A DNA stretch of 6,149 bases from an uncultured Muribaculaceae bacterium (GCA_910587545.1 CAJUMI010000110.1:1-6149), one strand, 5' to 3'. Positions 1 to 5,410 are shown, counted from the first letter of the stretch. Translations and numbers: made by a program. Notes: generated by a model not told the origin, from the sequence alone.

Positions 1-1258
1 CACCACGGAGCTGCTTGCAGCTCATCACGATATGGCTGCCGCCATAGCTCTTGCGTAGTGTGACAGTGACCTTGGGCACTGTAGCTTCGCCGTAAGCGTA
101 GAGCAGTTTGGCGCCGTGGAGAATCACACCGTTGTATTCCTGACCTGTGCCGGGAAGGAAACCGGGAACGTCGACCAGAGTAACAAGCGGTATGTTGAAT
201 GCATCGCAGAAGCGTACGAAACGCGCGCCCTTGCGCGATGCGTTGCTATCAAGCACACCTGCGAGATATTTGGGCTGGTTGGCAACTATGCCGACAGTCT
301 GTCCGTTGAAGCGGGCGAAGCCGACTATGATATTTTTGGCGTAGTCACGCTGGATCTCAAGGAACTCGCCGTTATCGACGATTGCGCCGATTACTTCATA
401 CATATCGTAGGGACGTGTCGGAGAGTCGGGAATGATCTCGTTGAGCGAATCTTCGAGACGGTCGATGGGGTCTGTGCATTGAACCAGCGGCGGCTCTTCA
501 AGATTGTTCTGGGGCAGATAGCTGAAGAGCTTGCGGATGATCTTGATAGCGTGCTCGCCATCTTCAGCCGCAAAGTGGCAGACACCGCTCTTCGACGAGT
601 GAACTTCGGCACCGCCGAGGGCGTCCTGGGTCACATCCTCTCCGGTAACGGTCTTAACGACTTTCGGCCCGGTGAGGAACATATATGATATACCCTTGGC
701 CATGATAGTGAAGTCGGTGAGTGCGGGAGAATATACCGCGCCGCCGGCACACGGGCCGAGGATAGCCGAGATCTGGGGTATAACACCCGATGCGAGGATA
801 TTGCGTTGGAAAATCTCCGCATAACCGGCCAGAGCGTTGATGCCTTCCTGAATACGTGCGCCGCCCGAGTCGTTGAGACCGATGACCGGGGCGCCCATCT
901 TCATGGCCATATCCATTACTTTGCAGATCTTTAGGGCCATAGTCTCTGACAGCGAACCGCCGAAGACTGTGAAGTCCTGAGCAAAAACATAGACGAGACG
1001 GCCGTCGATTGTACCGTAGCCAGTAACGACGCCATCGCCGAGGAAAGATTTCTTCTCCTGTCCGAAGTTGGTGCAACGATGACGGACAAACATGTCGAGT
1101 TCTTCGAACGAACCTTCGTCGAGGAGCTGTGCGATGCGTTCGCGGGCTGTATATTTGCCGCGTTCGTGCTGTTTCTCGATGGCTTTTTCACCTCCGCCTA
1201 TGCGCGCTTGCGCACGAAGCTCGATTAACTCTTTTACTTTTTCGAGTTGACTGCTCAT
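1..1258 (-). CDS. mmdA: Methylmalonyl-CoA decarboxylase / propionyl-CoA carboxylase, carboxyltransferase (alpha) subunit; 3' end beyond window
   Basis: Cytoplasmic biotin-dependent carboxyltransferase that moves CO2 between (S)-methylmalonyl-CoA and carboxybiotin, yielding propionyl-CoA in the succinate-propionate fermentation. Reading leftwards from the ATG at 1256-1258 gives MSSQLEKVKELIELRAQARIG and 419 uninterrupted codons. The family is usually about 510-520 residues, so roughly the last 95-100 lie outside the window. Visible family motifs are SGGARIQEG (131-139), GPCAGGAVYSPALTDFTIM (168-186), FLTGPKVVKTVTGEDVT (194-210) and, in the C-terminal crotonase-like half, DVPGFLPGTGQEYNGVILHG (363-382). 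No biotin-attachment domain is seen; in this family biotin sits on a separate carrier, typically encoded downstream, beyond the left edge. It lies 40 bp after mce on the same strand, so the two are probably cotranscribed. No Shine-Dalgarno is seen before the ATG. The sequence alone does not decide whether the complex works as a Na+-pumping decarboxylase or an ATP-driven carboxylase; the decarboxylase is more usual in Bacteroidales. Confidence 0.95.
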   Translation of the reverse strand, partial: MSSQLEKVKELIELRAQARIGGGEKAIEKQHERGKYTARERIAQLLDEGSFEELDMFVRHRCTNFGQEKKSFLGDGVVTGYGTIDGRLVYVFAQDFTVFGGSLSETMALKICKVMDMAMKMGAPVIGLNDSGGARIQEGINALAGYAEIFQRNILASGVIPQISAILGPCAGGAVYSPALTDFTIMAKGISYMFLTGPKVVKTVTGEDVTQDALGGAEVHSSKSGVCHFAAEDGEHAIKIIRKLFSYLPQNNLEEPPLVQCTDPIDRLEDSLNEIIPDSPTRPYDMYEVIGAIVDNGEFLEIQRDYAKNIIVGFARFNGQTVGIVANQPKYLAGVLDSNASRKGARFVRFCDAFNIPLVTLVDVPGFLPGTGQEYNGVILHGAKLLYAYGEATVPKVTVTLRKSYGGSHIVMSCKQLRG

Positions 1259-1298
1259 TTTGATGATTGATTGATGGATAGATTATCAATATTTGGAA

Positions 1299-1721
1299 TT
1301 ATGCTTTATTGGGGTCCTCGCAGAGTTCGATCAGAGTACCGACTGTCGACTTGGGATGAAGGAAGGCTATATTGAGACCTTCTGCGCCTTTGCGGGGTGC
1401 TTTGTCGATGACGCGACAATCCTTGGCCTGCACTTCCTCAAGAGCGTTGGCCACACCACTCTCGACTGCAAAAGCGATGTGCTGGATGCCACCGCGGCCG
1501 CCGTTGTTGGCGATAAACTTAGAGATAGCGCTGTCTTCGGCTGTGCCTTCGAGAAGCTCGAGCTTGGTCTGCCCCACCTTGAAGAAGGCAGTGCGCACTT
1601 TCTGGTCGGGAACTTCTTCTATGGCGAAGCATTTGAAACCGAGTATGTTTTCGTAAAAAGGAATGGCTTCGTCGAGCGAGGGAACGGCGATGCCGATGTG
1701 TTCGATATGGCTGATATCCAT
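1299..1721 (-). CDS. mce: Methylmalonyl-CoA epimerase
   Basis: Interconverts (R)- and (S)-methylmalonyl-CoA, joining the B12-dependent mutase to the decarboxylase/carboxylase encoded next to it. The 140-residue product from the ATG at 1719-1721 matches the usual length of about 135-145. It shows the two-module vicinal-oxygen-chelate (glyoxalase-like) fold. It starts DISHIEHIGIAVPSLDEAIPFY, and the expected metal ligands are visible as His8, Glu55 (KLELLE), His81 (GIQHIAF) and Glu132 (GTLIEL). The acidic EE at 35-36 is near the position expected for a catalytic acid. The frame stays open 14 codons further upstream, to an ATG at 1763, but that extension (MTMNHINKSINFTA) is AT-rich and not family-like, so the inner Met is preferred. 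It is upstream of mmdA in the same transcript and 122 bp downstream of the Lrp-type regulator, with a promoter candidate in that gap. Confidence 0.95.
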   Translation of the reverse strand: MDISHIEHIGIAVPSLDEAIPFYENILGFKCFAIEEVPDQKVRTAFFKVGQTKLELLEGTAEDSAISKFIANNGGRGGIQHIAFAVESGVANALEEVQAKDCRVIDKAPRKGAEGLNIAFLHPKSTVGTLIELCEDPNKA

Positions 1722-1800
1722 AGCTGTAAAATTTATAGATTTATTAATATGATTCATTGTCAATGTCGGCCGGGCGACAGTCTGCCGCTCAAAACCGATA

Positions 1801-1831
1801 CAAATTTAAATAAAATAATTCAAATGTCAGA
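1801..1831 (-). promoter_or_regulatory. Putative Bacteroidetes promoter for mce-mmdA
   Basis: On the minus strand, TAAATTTG (plus 1801-1808) matches the Bacteroidetes -7 consensus TAnnTTTG. Nineteen bases upstream is TCTG (1828-1831), one mismatch from the -33 element TTTG, and the 19-nt spacing is right for the family. Transcription would start near 1790-1795, leaving a leader of about 70 nt before mce. The site sits in the gap just downstream of the regulator stop, where a promoter for the epimerase operon is expected. Confidence 0.5.
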
Positions 1832-1842
1832 AAAGGGACATT
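1823..1842. repeat. 6-bp inverted repeat overlapping the mce promoter
   Basis: AATGTC (1823-1828) and its exact complement GACATT (1837-1842) are separated by 8 bases. The repeat begins just after the regulator stop codon and overlaps the -33 box of the putative mce promoter. It could be a protein-binding site, or a weak terminator stem for the regulator gene. The arms are short enough that chance is not excluded. Confidence 0.35.
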
Positions 1843-1843
1843 C

Positions 1844-2302
1844 TTATCTGACCGGCACGGGGCGCTTGAGGACCTGACGGAACGACATCAGGGTCTCGGT
1901 GCGGGCGGTTCCGAGCTGCTGGATCTCGTTCTGGAGAAGGTGAAGCAGATGCTCGTTGTTGATTGCCATAAGTTTGACGAGAATGTCGTAGCGGCCTGTC
2001 GTGTAGTGGCATTCGATTATCTCGGGGATCTTCTTGAGTTCTTCGACAACTTCTGCCGAGCGTGAGGGCTCGCGCAGATAGATACCCACAAATGCACATG
2101 TCTCATAGCCCATCGAAGTGGGGTCGATCAGACATTCGGAACCTGTTATAACACCGTTGGCGAGAAGTTTCTGTATACGCTGGTGCACGGCCGCGCCCGA
2201 CACTCCATATTCTCTTGCTATTTCGAGATAGGGTTTTCTGGCGTTCAGTGAAAGATCGCGTAGTATCTTCAGATCCAACGCATCAAAGCTTTGTCGATTC
2301 AT
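1844..2302 (-). CDS. Lrp/AsnC family transcriptional regulator
   Basis: A 152-residue feast/famine-type DNA-binding regulator, the standard length for the family. The N-terminal half is an AsnC-type helix-turn-helix: LDLKILRDLSLNARKPY (9-25), then the helix YLEIAREYG (25-33) and the recognition helix SGAAVHQRIQKLLANG (35-50). The C-terminal half (about 66-140) is the ligand-binding RAM domain, with the typical ECHYTTGRYDILVKL segment (97-111). Members form dimers to octamers that sense amino acids or related small molecules and often repress their own gene. The start ATG is at 2300-2302, without a Shine-Dalgarno. Overlapping palindromes lie 24-44 bp upstream (2326-2346), and a possible -7 box lies about 97 bp upstream. 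It is co-oriented with and directly upstream of mce-mmdA, which makes control of that operon plausible but unproven. The effector cannot be named from sequence. Confidence 0.93.
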   Translation of the reverse strand: MNRQSFDALDLKILRDLSLNARKPYLEIAREYGVSGAAVHQRIQKLLANGVITGSECLIDPTSMGYETCAFVGIYLREPSRSAEVVEELKKIPEIIECHYTTGRYDILVKLMAINNEHLLHLLQNEIQQLGTARTETLMSFRQVLKRPVPVR

Positions 2303-2325
2303 GATATAAATGTGTTTATAATTGG

Positions 2326-2346
2326 TTAGATAATCTAATTAATTAG
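2326..2346. promoter_or_regulatory. Overlapping palindromes, candidate autoregulatory operator
   Basis: TTAGAT-A-ATCTAA (2326-2338) is a 6-bp-arm palindrome with one central base. It overlaps CTAATTAATTAG (2335-2346), a perfect 12-bp palindrome. They sit 24-44 bp before the Lrp/AsnC-type start codon. Lrp-family dimers bind AT-rich imperfect palindromes of about 15 bp, often in tandem, so this is a natural autoregulation site. AT-rich DNA yields short palindromes by chance, hence the moderate confidence. Confidence 0.4.
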
Positions 2347-2398
2347 TGATAAATTCAGCGGCCGCACACAGCAACCGATAAAAATCATGCGAATGTAA

Positions 2399-2406
2399 CA
2401 AAAATA
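2399..2406 (-). promoter_or_regulatory. Possible -7 element for the Lrp/AsnC regulator gene
   Basis: TATTTTTG on the minus strand matches TAnnTTTG and would give a leader of about 90 nt for the regulator. No TTTG is found at the expected 19-21 nt spacing upstream, so this is only half of a promoter. Confidence 0.25.
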
Positions 2407-2409
2407 GAG

Positions 2410-2452
2410 TTTACAAAAAAATATTAAGCTATTTTTTTATTTTTTTTGTAAA
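2410..2452. repeat. AT-rich perfect 12-bp inverted repeat
   Basis: TTTACAAAAAAA (2410-2421) is the exact complement of TTTTTTTGTAAA (2441-2452), with 19 AT-rich bases between. A competing inner pairing exists between AAAAAAATA and TATTTTTTT (about 2415-2423 and 2430-2438). It lies in the divergent region, immediately upstream of the possible regulator -7 box. It may be a terminator-like stem, a protein site, or A-tract DNA that bends. Confidence 0.45.
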
Positions 2453-2579
2453 TTGTAGTCTCTTCAACTTTTCAGGACCTGTTCGCCCCAATAATTTGTT
2501 ACCGCTGATAAACCGTTTCACAGGCTGCCGACGTTATATATCATCAAAGTAGAAACAAAGCCGAAATAACTCGGGAACG

Positions 2580-2603
2580 AAAAAAAATCGCGAAAATTGC
2601 GAT
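2580..2603 (-). terminator. Small terminator-like hairpin
   Basis: Stem ATCGC (2587-2591) and GCGAT (2599-2603) has a 7-nt loop. On the minus strand it is followed directly by a run of Ts (complement of the A run at 2580-2586). On the plus strand it is followed by AT then six Ts. The 5-bp stem is short for an intrinsic terminator. It lies 6 bp upstream of the -33 box of the rightward promoter and could insulate it from leftward transcription. Confidence 0.25.
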
Positions 2604-2609
2604 ATATTT

Positions 2610-2641
2610 TTTGCGTAGATTTTGACATATTGTTAACTTCG
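2610..2641 (+). promoter_or_regulatory. Bacteroidetes-type promoter for the PF07929-like gene
   Basis: TTTG (2610-2613), then exactly 20 nt, then TAACTTCG (2634-2641). This closely fits the Bacteroidetes sigma-ABfr pattern TTTG-N19-21-TAnnTTTG, with one substitution in the -7 box. A start near 2645-2650 gives a leader of about 50 nt that is A-rich and lacks a Shine-Dalgarno, which is usual in this phylum. Confidence 0.7.
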
Positions 2642-2697
2642 CAGCGAAAACAAATAAACACTTACTACAAACAAGAACCTACATTCATTATAACCAT

Positions 2698-3255
2698 ATG
2701 ATATTCAATTTTAGAATAGTCTCAGACGAAGTCGACAACTTCAAAAGAGAAATCAAAATCGATGCTGACGCGACGTTTCTTGATCTCAAAAACGCCATCT
2801 GCAACTCTGTCAGCTACGACAAGAATCAAATGAGTTCATTCTTTATGTGTGACCGCAACTGGGAAAAAGAAAAAGAAATCACTTATGAAGACATGGGCTC
2901 GGACTCTGATCAGGATGTGTGGCTGATGGAAGACACTGTTCTCAGCGATCTGATAGAGGACGAAGGTCAAAAGCTGCTATATGTATTCGATTATATGACC
3001 GACCGCGCTTTCTTCATCGAGATGAAAGAGCTTATCCCCGGCAAGAACCTGAAAGATCCCGTATGCACCCTCTCGCTCGGACATGCTCCGGCTCAGATCG
3101 TAGATATCGATGAGTTCGACGCAAAGGTTGACGCCAAGGCAACAGCCGCTGTTTCGTCAATCGATGATCTCGACGCCGATTTCTACGGCGAGAGCGACTT
3201 CAACCCCGACGAATTCGACGAAGAAGGATTCGACGAGCTCAATTTCAACGACTGA
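2698..3255 (+). CDS. pRiA4b ORF-3-like (PF07929-type) protein with acidic C-terminal tail
   Basis: A 185-residue protein of unknown biochemical role. Residues 1-130 resemble the plasmid pRiA4b ORF-3-like family (also labelled 'IS1096 passenger TnpR-like'). An N-terminal strand FNFRIVSDEV leads to DADATFLDLKNAICNSVSYD (22-41), then the family's aromatic stretch SSFFMCDRNW (46-55), WLMEDTVLSDLIEDEGQKLLYVFDYMTDR (75-103) and a beta-rich end. This layout is common in Bacteroidales. The tail (148-185) has no basic residue and 14 Asp/Glu, with Phe at 162, 168, 173, 178 and 183. There is no signal peptide or membrane segment, so it is probably cytoplasmic. The start is the ATG at 2698, the first after a strong promoter. 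Despite the family name nothing nearby is a transposase, so I do not read it as mobile DNA. Family placement rests on remembered sequence pattern. Confidence 0.8.
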   Translation: MIFNFRIVSDEVDNFKREIKIDADATFLDLKNAICNSVSYDKNQMSSFFMCDRNWEKEKEITYEDMGSDSDQDVWLMEDTVLSDLIEDEGQKLLYVFDYMTDRAFFIEMKELIPGKNLKDPVCTLSLGHAPAQIVDIDEFDAKVDAKATAAVSSIDDLDADFYGESDFNPDEFDEEGFDELNFND

Positions 3256-3280
3256 TCGATCATCAACCAAAGCATTGAAG

Positions 3281-3373
3281 TCAAAAAAATTTGAGCGTTT
3301 TCCACTTCGCCTCAGTCATATAGCCACCGCTATAATCCGTCGACTCAGAAAAAAACAATCTCAAACTTTTTGA
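3281..3373 (-). repeat. Nested long inverted repeat, candidate structured RNA or dispersed intergenic element
   Basis: Three sets of complementary segments are stacked around one centre. The outer arms are TCAAAAAAATTTGAG (3281-3295) and CTCAAACTTTTTGA (3360-3373). The middle arms are GTTTTCCAC (3297-3305) and GAAAAAAAC (3348-3356). The tip is TATAGC (3319-3324), loop CACC, GCTATA (3329-3334). In the middle arms two of the three non-complementary positions become G-U pairs only in the minus-strand transcript, so an RNA would fold better from that strand. It starts 25 bp after the stop of the acidic protein. The TATAGC-loop-GCTATA tip resembles intergenic sequences I recall from other Bacteroidales, which I cannot check here. 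Confidence 0.5.
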
Positions 3374-3415
3374 TCCGTGCATTAAAAAAATATTACAAAA
3401 CACCATCTAAGCCGG

Positions 3416-3451
3416 CCGGAAATCGAGCTGCATTTTAAGCTCGATTTCCGG
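3416..3451 (+). terminator. Perfect 14-bp hairpin between two genes, likely terminator or leader stem
   Basis: CCGGAAATCGAGCT (3416-3429) pairs perfectly with AGCTCGATTTCCGG (3438-3451) across an 8-base loop; a further G-U and a G-C pair can extend it outward. The stem is strong enough for a terminator of the acidic-protein transcript, about 160 bp after its stop. The following bases (TCTTGCTAT) are not a true T run. It lies 36 bp before the phosphatase start, so it could instead be a 5' leader stem controlling that gene. Confidence 0.5.
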
Positions 3452-3487
3452 TCTTGCTATAACAAGGAATATAATACTTGAAACCAT

Positions 3488-4756
3488 ATGATCATGAAAA
3501 CATTTCTTCTGCCGATAGTACTACTTCTGACTGGCTGTTGCGCGACAGCACAAACTACATATGATGAGATCGCCACGTCTCCCGACAAGGCTGCCGGACT
3601 CTACTATCTCTACCCCGTGACTAAAAGCGTCAACACCAAGGTGCCCAAAGGCTATACGCCATTCTATATCAGCCATTACGGCCGCCACGGCTCACGCTAC
3701 CTCGTCGGAGAAGAACAATATGCCGACCCGCTGGCTCTGTTCATAGACGCCGAGAAAGCCGGAGTGCTTACCGAAAAAGGCAAGGAAGTCAAAAGACGAC
3801 TCGAAAACATCTGCCTCGACGCCGCCGAGCGATCAGGCGAACTCACTCCGCTCGGAGTGGAGCAACATAAAGGCATCGCCCGGCGCATGTATGAAGCCTT
3901 CCCCGAAGTATTCAAAGGCAGACCGTCCATAAGCGCAAAATCATCTATCCGCATGCGCTGTGCCCTGTCGATGGCTGCGTTCTGCGAGGCTCTGAAAGAA
4001 AAAGATCCCGGACTCGAGATATCCAAGGAGTCGGCGCTAAGGTATATGAAATATATCTCTGTATCCACTCCTCAAGCAAAAGAATATGCTCCTGAAGGAG
4101 CTCGCCGCTCGGCCGAATTCGAGTCGGAGATAGTCCAACCCGAACGGCTTATGTCGGTTCTTTTCACCGATCCCGGTTTCACTGAGTCGCGCCGCCGGTC
4201 ATCCGCCTGGCTGATGCTAAACCTGTTCCGCATCGCTGTCGACGCCCCCAACACGCCCTGCCCCGAGCGCCTCGACGACCTGTTTACGCCCGAAGAACGC
4301 TACAAGCTGTGGCAGTACTACAACTACCACTATTACAACGAGATGTCAAATCCGACATCGGCTCGCGGCGCCGTGCTCGAGAACGGCCGTCCTCTGCTTG
4401 CCAACATACTCGAATCGGCCGACGCGGCTATCGCGCGCGGCGATAACGGCGCTGATCTCCGTTTCGGCCATGACAGCACTATAGTGCCGCTCCTCGGACT
4501 GCTGAAAGTCGAGGGATGCTACGGCTCGACCGACGATCCCCACAAGCTCCACGAAGTGTATGCCGACTTCAAGATCTCACCGATGGCAGCCAACCTGCAG
4601 ATTATCTTCTTCCGCAACAAAAAAGGCGAAGTCATCGCCAAACTGATGCTCAACGAGCGCGAAGTGTCGCTCCCCGTCAAGACCGACATCGCCCCCTTCT
4701 ATCGCTGGGACGACCTCAGAGCTTATATATCCGATATCCTCGCCGAAAAAGATTAA
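3488..4756 (+). CDS. Exported histidine acid phosphatase (clade-2 histidine phosphatase; phytase/MINPP-like)
   Basis: A 422-residue phosphohydrolase that forms a phospho-histidine intermediate. The catalytic motif is HYGRHGSRY (63-71, with Arg66, His67, Arg70). The C-terminal proton-donor motif is FGHDSTIVPL (327-335, His328-Asp329). A helper Arg is likely in SSIRMRCALSM (152-162). ELTPLGVEQHKGIARRM (118-134) is also typical of the superfamily. The N-terminus is a short signal peptide (MIMKTFLLPIVLLLTGCCATAQ). LTGC fits a lipobox, so it may be a lipoprotein, but cleavage by signal peptidase I at ATA-Q is equally credible. Either way it acts in the periplasm or on the surface. Natural substrates could be inositol phosphates or other phosphomonoesters; sequence does not decide. 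ATGs at 3488 and 3494 are both possible starts; the second gives a more usual MKT opening. ruvA follows after 14 bp, suggesting cotranscription. Confidence 0.88.
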   Translation: MIMKTFLLPIVLLLTGCCATAQTTYDEIATSPDKAAGLYYLYPVTKSVNTKVPKGYTPFYISHYGRHGSRYLVGEEQYADPLALFIDAEKAGVLTEKGKEVKRRLENICLDAAERSGELTPLGVEQHKGIARRMYEAFPEVFKGRPSISAKSSIRMRCALSMAAFCEALKEKDPGLEISKESALRYMKYISVSTPQAKEYAPEGARRSAEFESEIVQPERLMSVLFTDPGFTESRRRSSAWLMLNLFRIAVDAPNTPCPERLDDLFTPEERYKLWQYYNYHYYNEMSNPTSARGAVLENGRPLLANILESADAAIARGDNGADLRFGHDSTIVPLLGLLKVEGCYGSTDDPHKLHEVYADFKISPMAANLQIIFFRNKKGEVIAKLMLNEREVSLPVKTDIAPFYRWDDLRAYISDILAEKD

Positions 4757-4770
4757 AAAACACCCGCATT

Positions 4771-5355
4771 ATGATAGAATATATCAAAGGACAACTCACG
4801 TCGCTCAATCCGGCGGCAGCAGTCATCGAGACTGCCGGCGGAGTTGCCTATCTCCTGCAGATCAGTCTGCCGACATTCTCCAAACTTGAAGGCCTGACAG
4901 AAGCGAGGTTGCTTGTCCACGAAGCGATAAAAGAAGACGCCTGGACGCTCTACGGTTTTCTCGACGAGGCTGAGAGAGAACTGTTCAGACTTCTGATCGG
5001 AGTGTCGGGTGTCGGCGCGTCGACTGCACGGATGATCCTGTCGGCTATGTCGGCCGAAGAGCTGTCGGCTGTCATAGCCACGTCAGACGTCAAACGCATG
5101 AAAAGTGTCAAAGGCATAGGCGCCAAAACAGCCGAACGCATAATAGTTGACCTGCGCGATAAAATAAAAGCCCCGGACGCTACGTTAATCATACAATCGC
5201 CGGCCACGTCAGAAGCGTTCGATGAAGCCCTCGCGGCCTTGACTATGCTCGGATTTGCCGCAGCCCAGAGCCGCAAGGTGTTGAAGAAGCTGTTCGACGC
5301 AGATCCTGGTCTCAGAGTCGAAGCCGCCATACGTAAAGCGTTGCCTCTGATGTAA
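4771..5355 (+). CDS. ruvA: Holliday junction DNA helicase complex, DNA-binding subunit RuvA
   Basis: RuvA binds four-way DNA junctions as a tetramer and loads the RuvB motor for branch migration in recombinational repair. The 194-residue product is close to the usual 190-205. Domain I (1 to about 63) is the OB fold, opening MIEYIKGQLTSLNPAAAVIET, with HEAIKEDAWTLYGFLDEAER at 49-68. Domain II carries two helix-hairpin-helix motifs, LIGVSGVGASTARMIL (74-89) and VKGIGAKTAERIIVDLRDK (113-131). After a short linker, domain III (from about 145) is the RuvB-contacting bundle, with EALAALTMLGFAAAQSRKVL. The ATG at 4771 is chosen because the OB fold begins there. The frame is open back to an ATG at 4516, which would overlap the phosphatase by 241 bp and adds unrelated residues. 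No Shine-Dalgarno is seen. sprA follows after 55 bp. Confidence 0.97.
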   Translation: MIEYIKGQLTSLNPAAAVIETAGGVAYLLQISLPTFSKLEGLTEARLLVHEAIKEDAWTLYGFLDEAERELFRLLIGVSGVGASTARMILSAMSAEELSAVIATSDVKRMKSVKGIGAKTAERIIVDLRDKIKAPDATLIIQSPATSEAFDEALAALTMLGFAAAQSRKVLKKLFDADPGLRVEAAIRKALPLM

Positions 5356-5371
5356 AGCGGCCGACGACCGA

Positions 5372-5398
5372 GCCGGATGACGTCGACTAACGTCCGGC
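5372..5398 (+). repeat. GC-rich inverted repeat between ruvA and sprA
   Basis: GCCGGA (5372-5377) and TCCGGC (5393-5398) form a 6-bp stem, with an inner CGT/ACG pairing and small bulges. There is no T run after it, so it is a poor intrinsic terminator and readthrough from ruvA into sprA is likely. GAGG at 5400-5403, 7 nt before the sprA ATG, is an unusually good Shine-Dalgarno for this window. Confidence 0.3.
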
Positions 5399-5410
5399 CG
5401 AGGTCAGCAA

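Larger units (their letters stand above)
2303..2697. other. 395-bp divergent intergenic region, no gene seen
   Basis: This region separates the leftward regulator from the rightward acidic protein. It contains the palindromes at 2326-2346, the inverted repeat at 2410-2452, a small hairpin at 2587-2603 and the promoter at 2610-2641. I found no convincing small ORF, tRNA or recognisable riboswitch. The stretch 2455-2580 is of more mixed composition than its A/T-tract flanks and has no assigned role. Confidence 0.6.
3256..3487. other. 232-bp intergenic region with two structured elements
   Basis: This gap between the acidic protein and the phosphatase contains the nested inverted repeat at 3281-3373 and the perfect 14-bp stem at 3416-3451. 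I found no clear TTTG/TAnnTTTG promoter for the phosphatase here. That gene may depend on readthrough past the stems or on a diverged promoter. Confidence 0.5.

Noticed and set aside
116..688. Plus-strand 190-codon ORF
   Set aside because: It lies antisense to mmdA, whose minus-strand frame is clearly coding throughout; the plus-strand product resembles nothing and mirrors mmdA codon bias.
654..1191. Two minus-strand ORFs (654-1076, 931-1191)
   Set aside because: They are out-of-frame shadows inside mmdA with low-complexity Arg/Ser-rich products.
1293..1877. Plus-strand 194-codon ORF
   Set aside because: It is antisense to mce and crosses its promoter and the regulator end; the minus-strand epimerase has all metal ligands.
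2698..3255. Mobile-element origin of the PF07929-like gene
   Set aside because: The 'TnpR-like' label is historical; there is no transposase, terminal repeat or target duplication nearby, and the family is common in Bacteroidales chromosomes.
3110..3373. Plus-strand 87-codon ORF overlapping the acidic gene's end and running into the gap
   Set aside because: Its first half is the +1 shadow of the acidic tail (Thr/Ser-rich) and its second half is the 3281-3373 inverted repeat; no start signal or family similarity.
4516..4770. Upstream in-frame extension of ruvA
   Set aside because: It overlaps the well-supported phosphatase by 241 bp and the extra 85 residues are Arg/Pro-rich shadow sequence; RuvA's OB fold begins at 4771.
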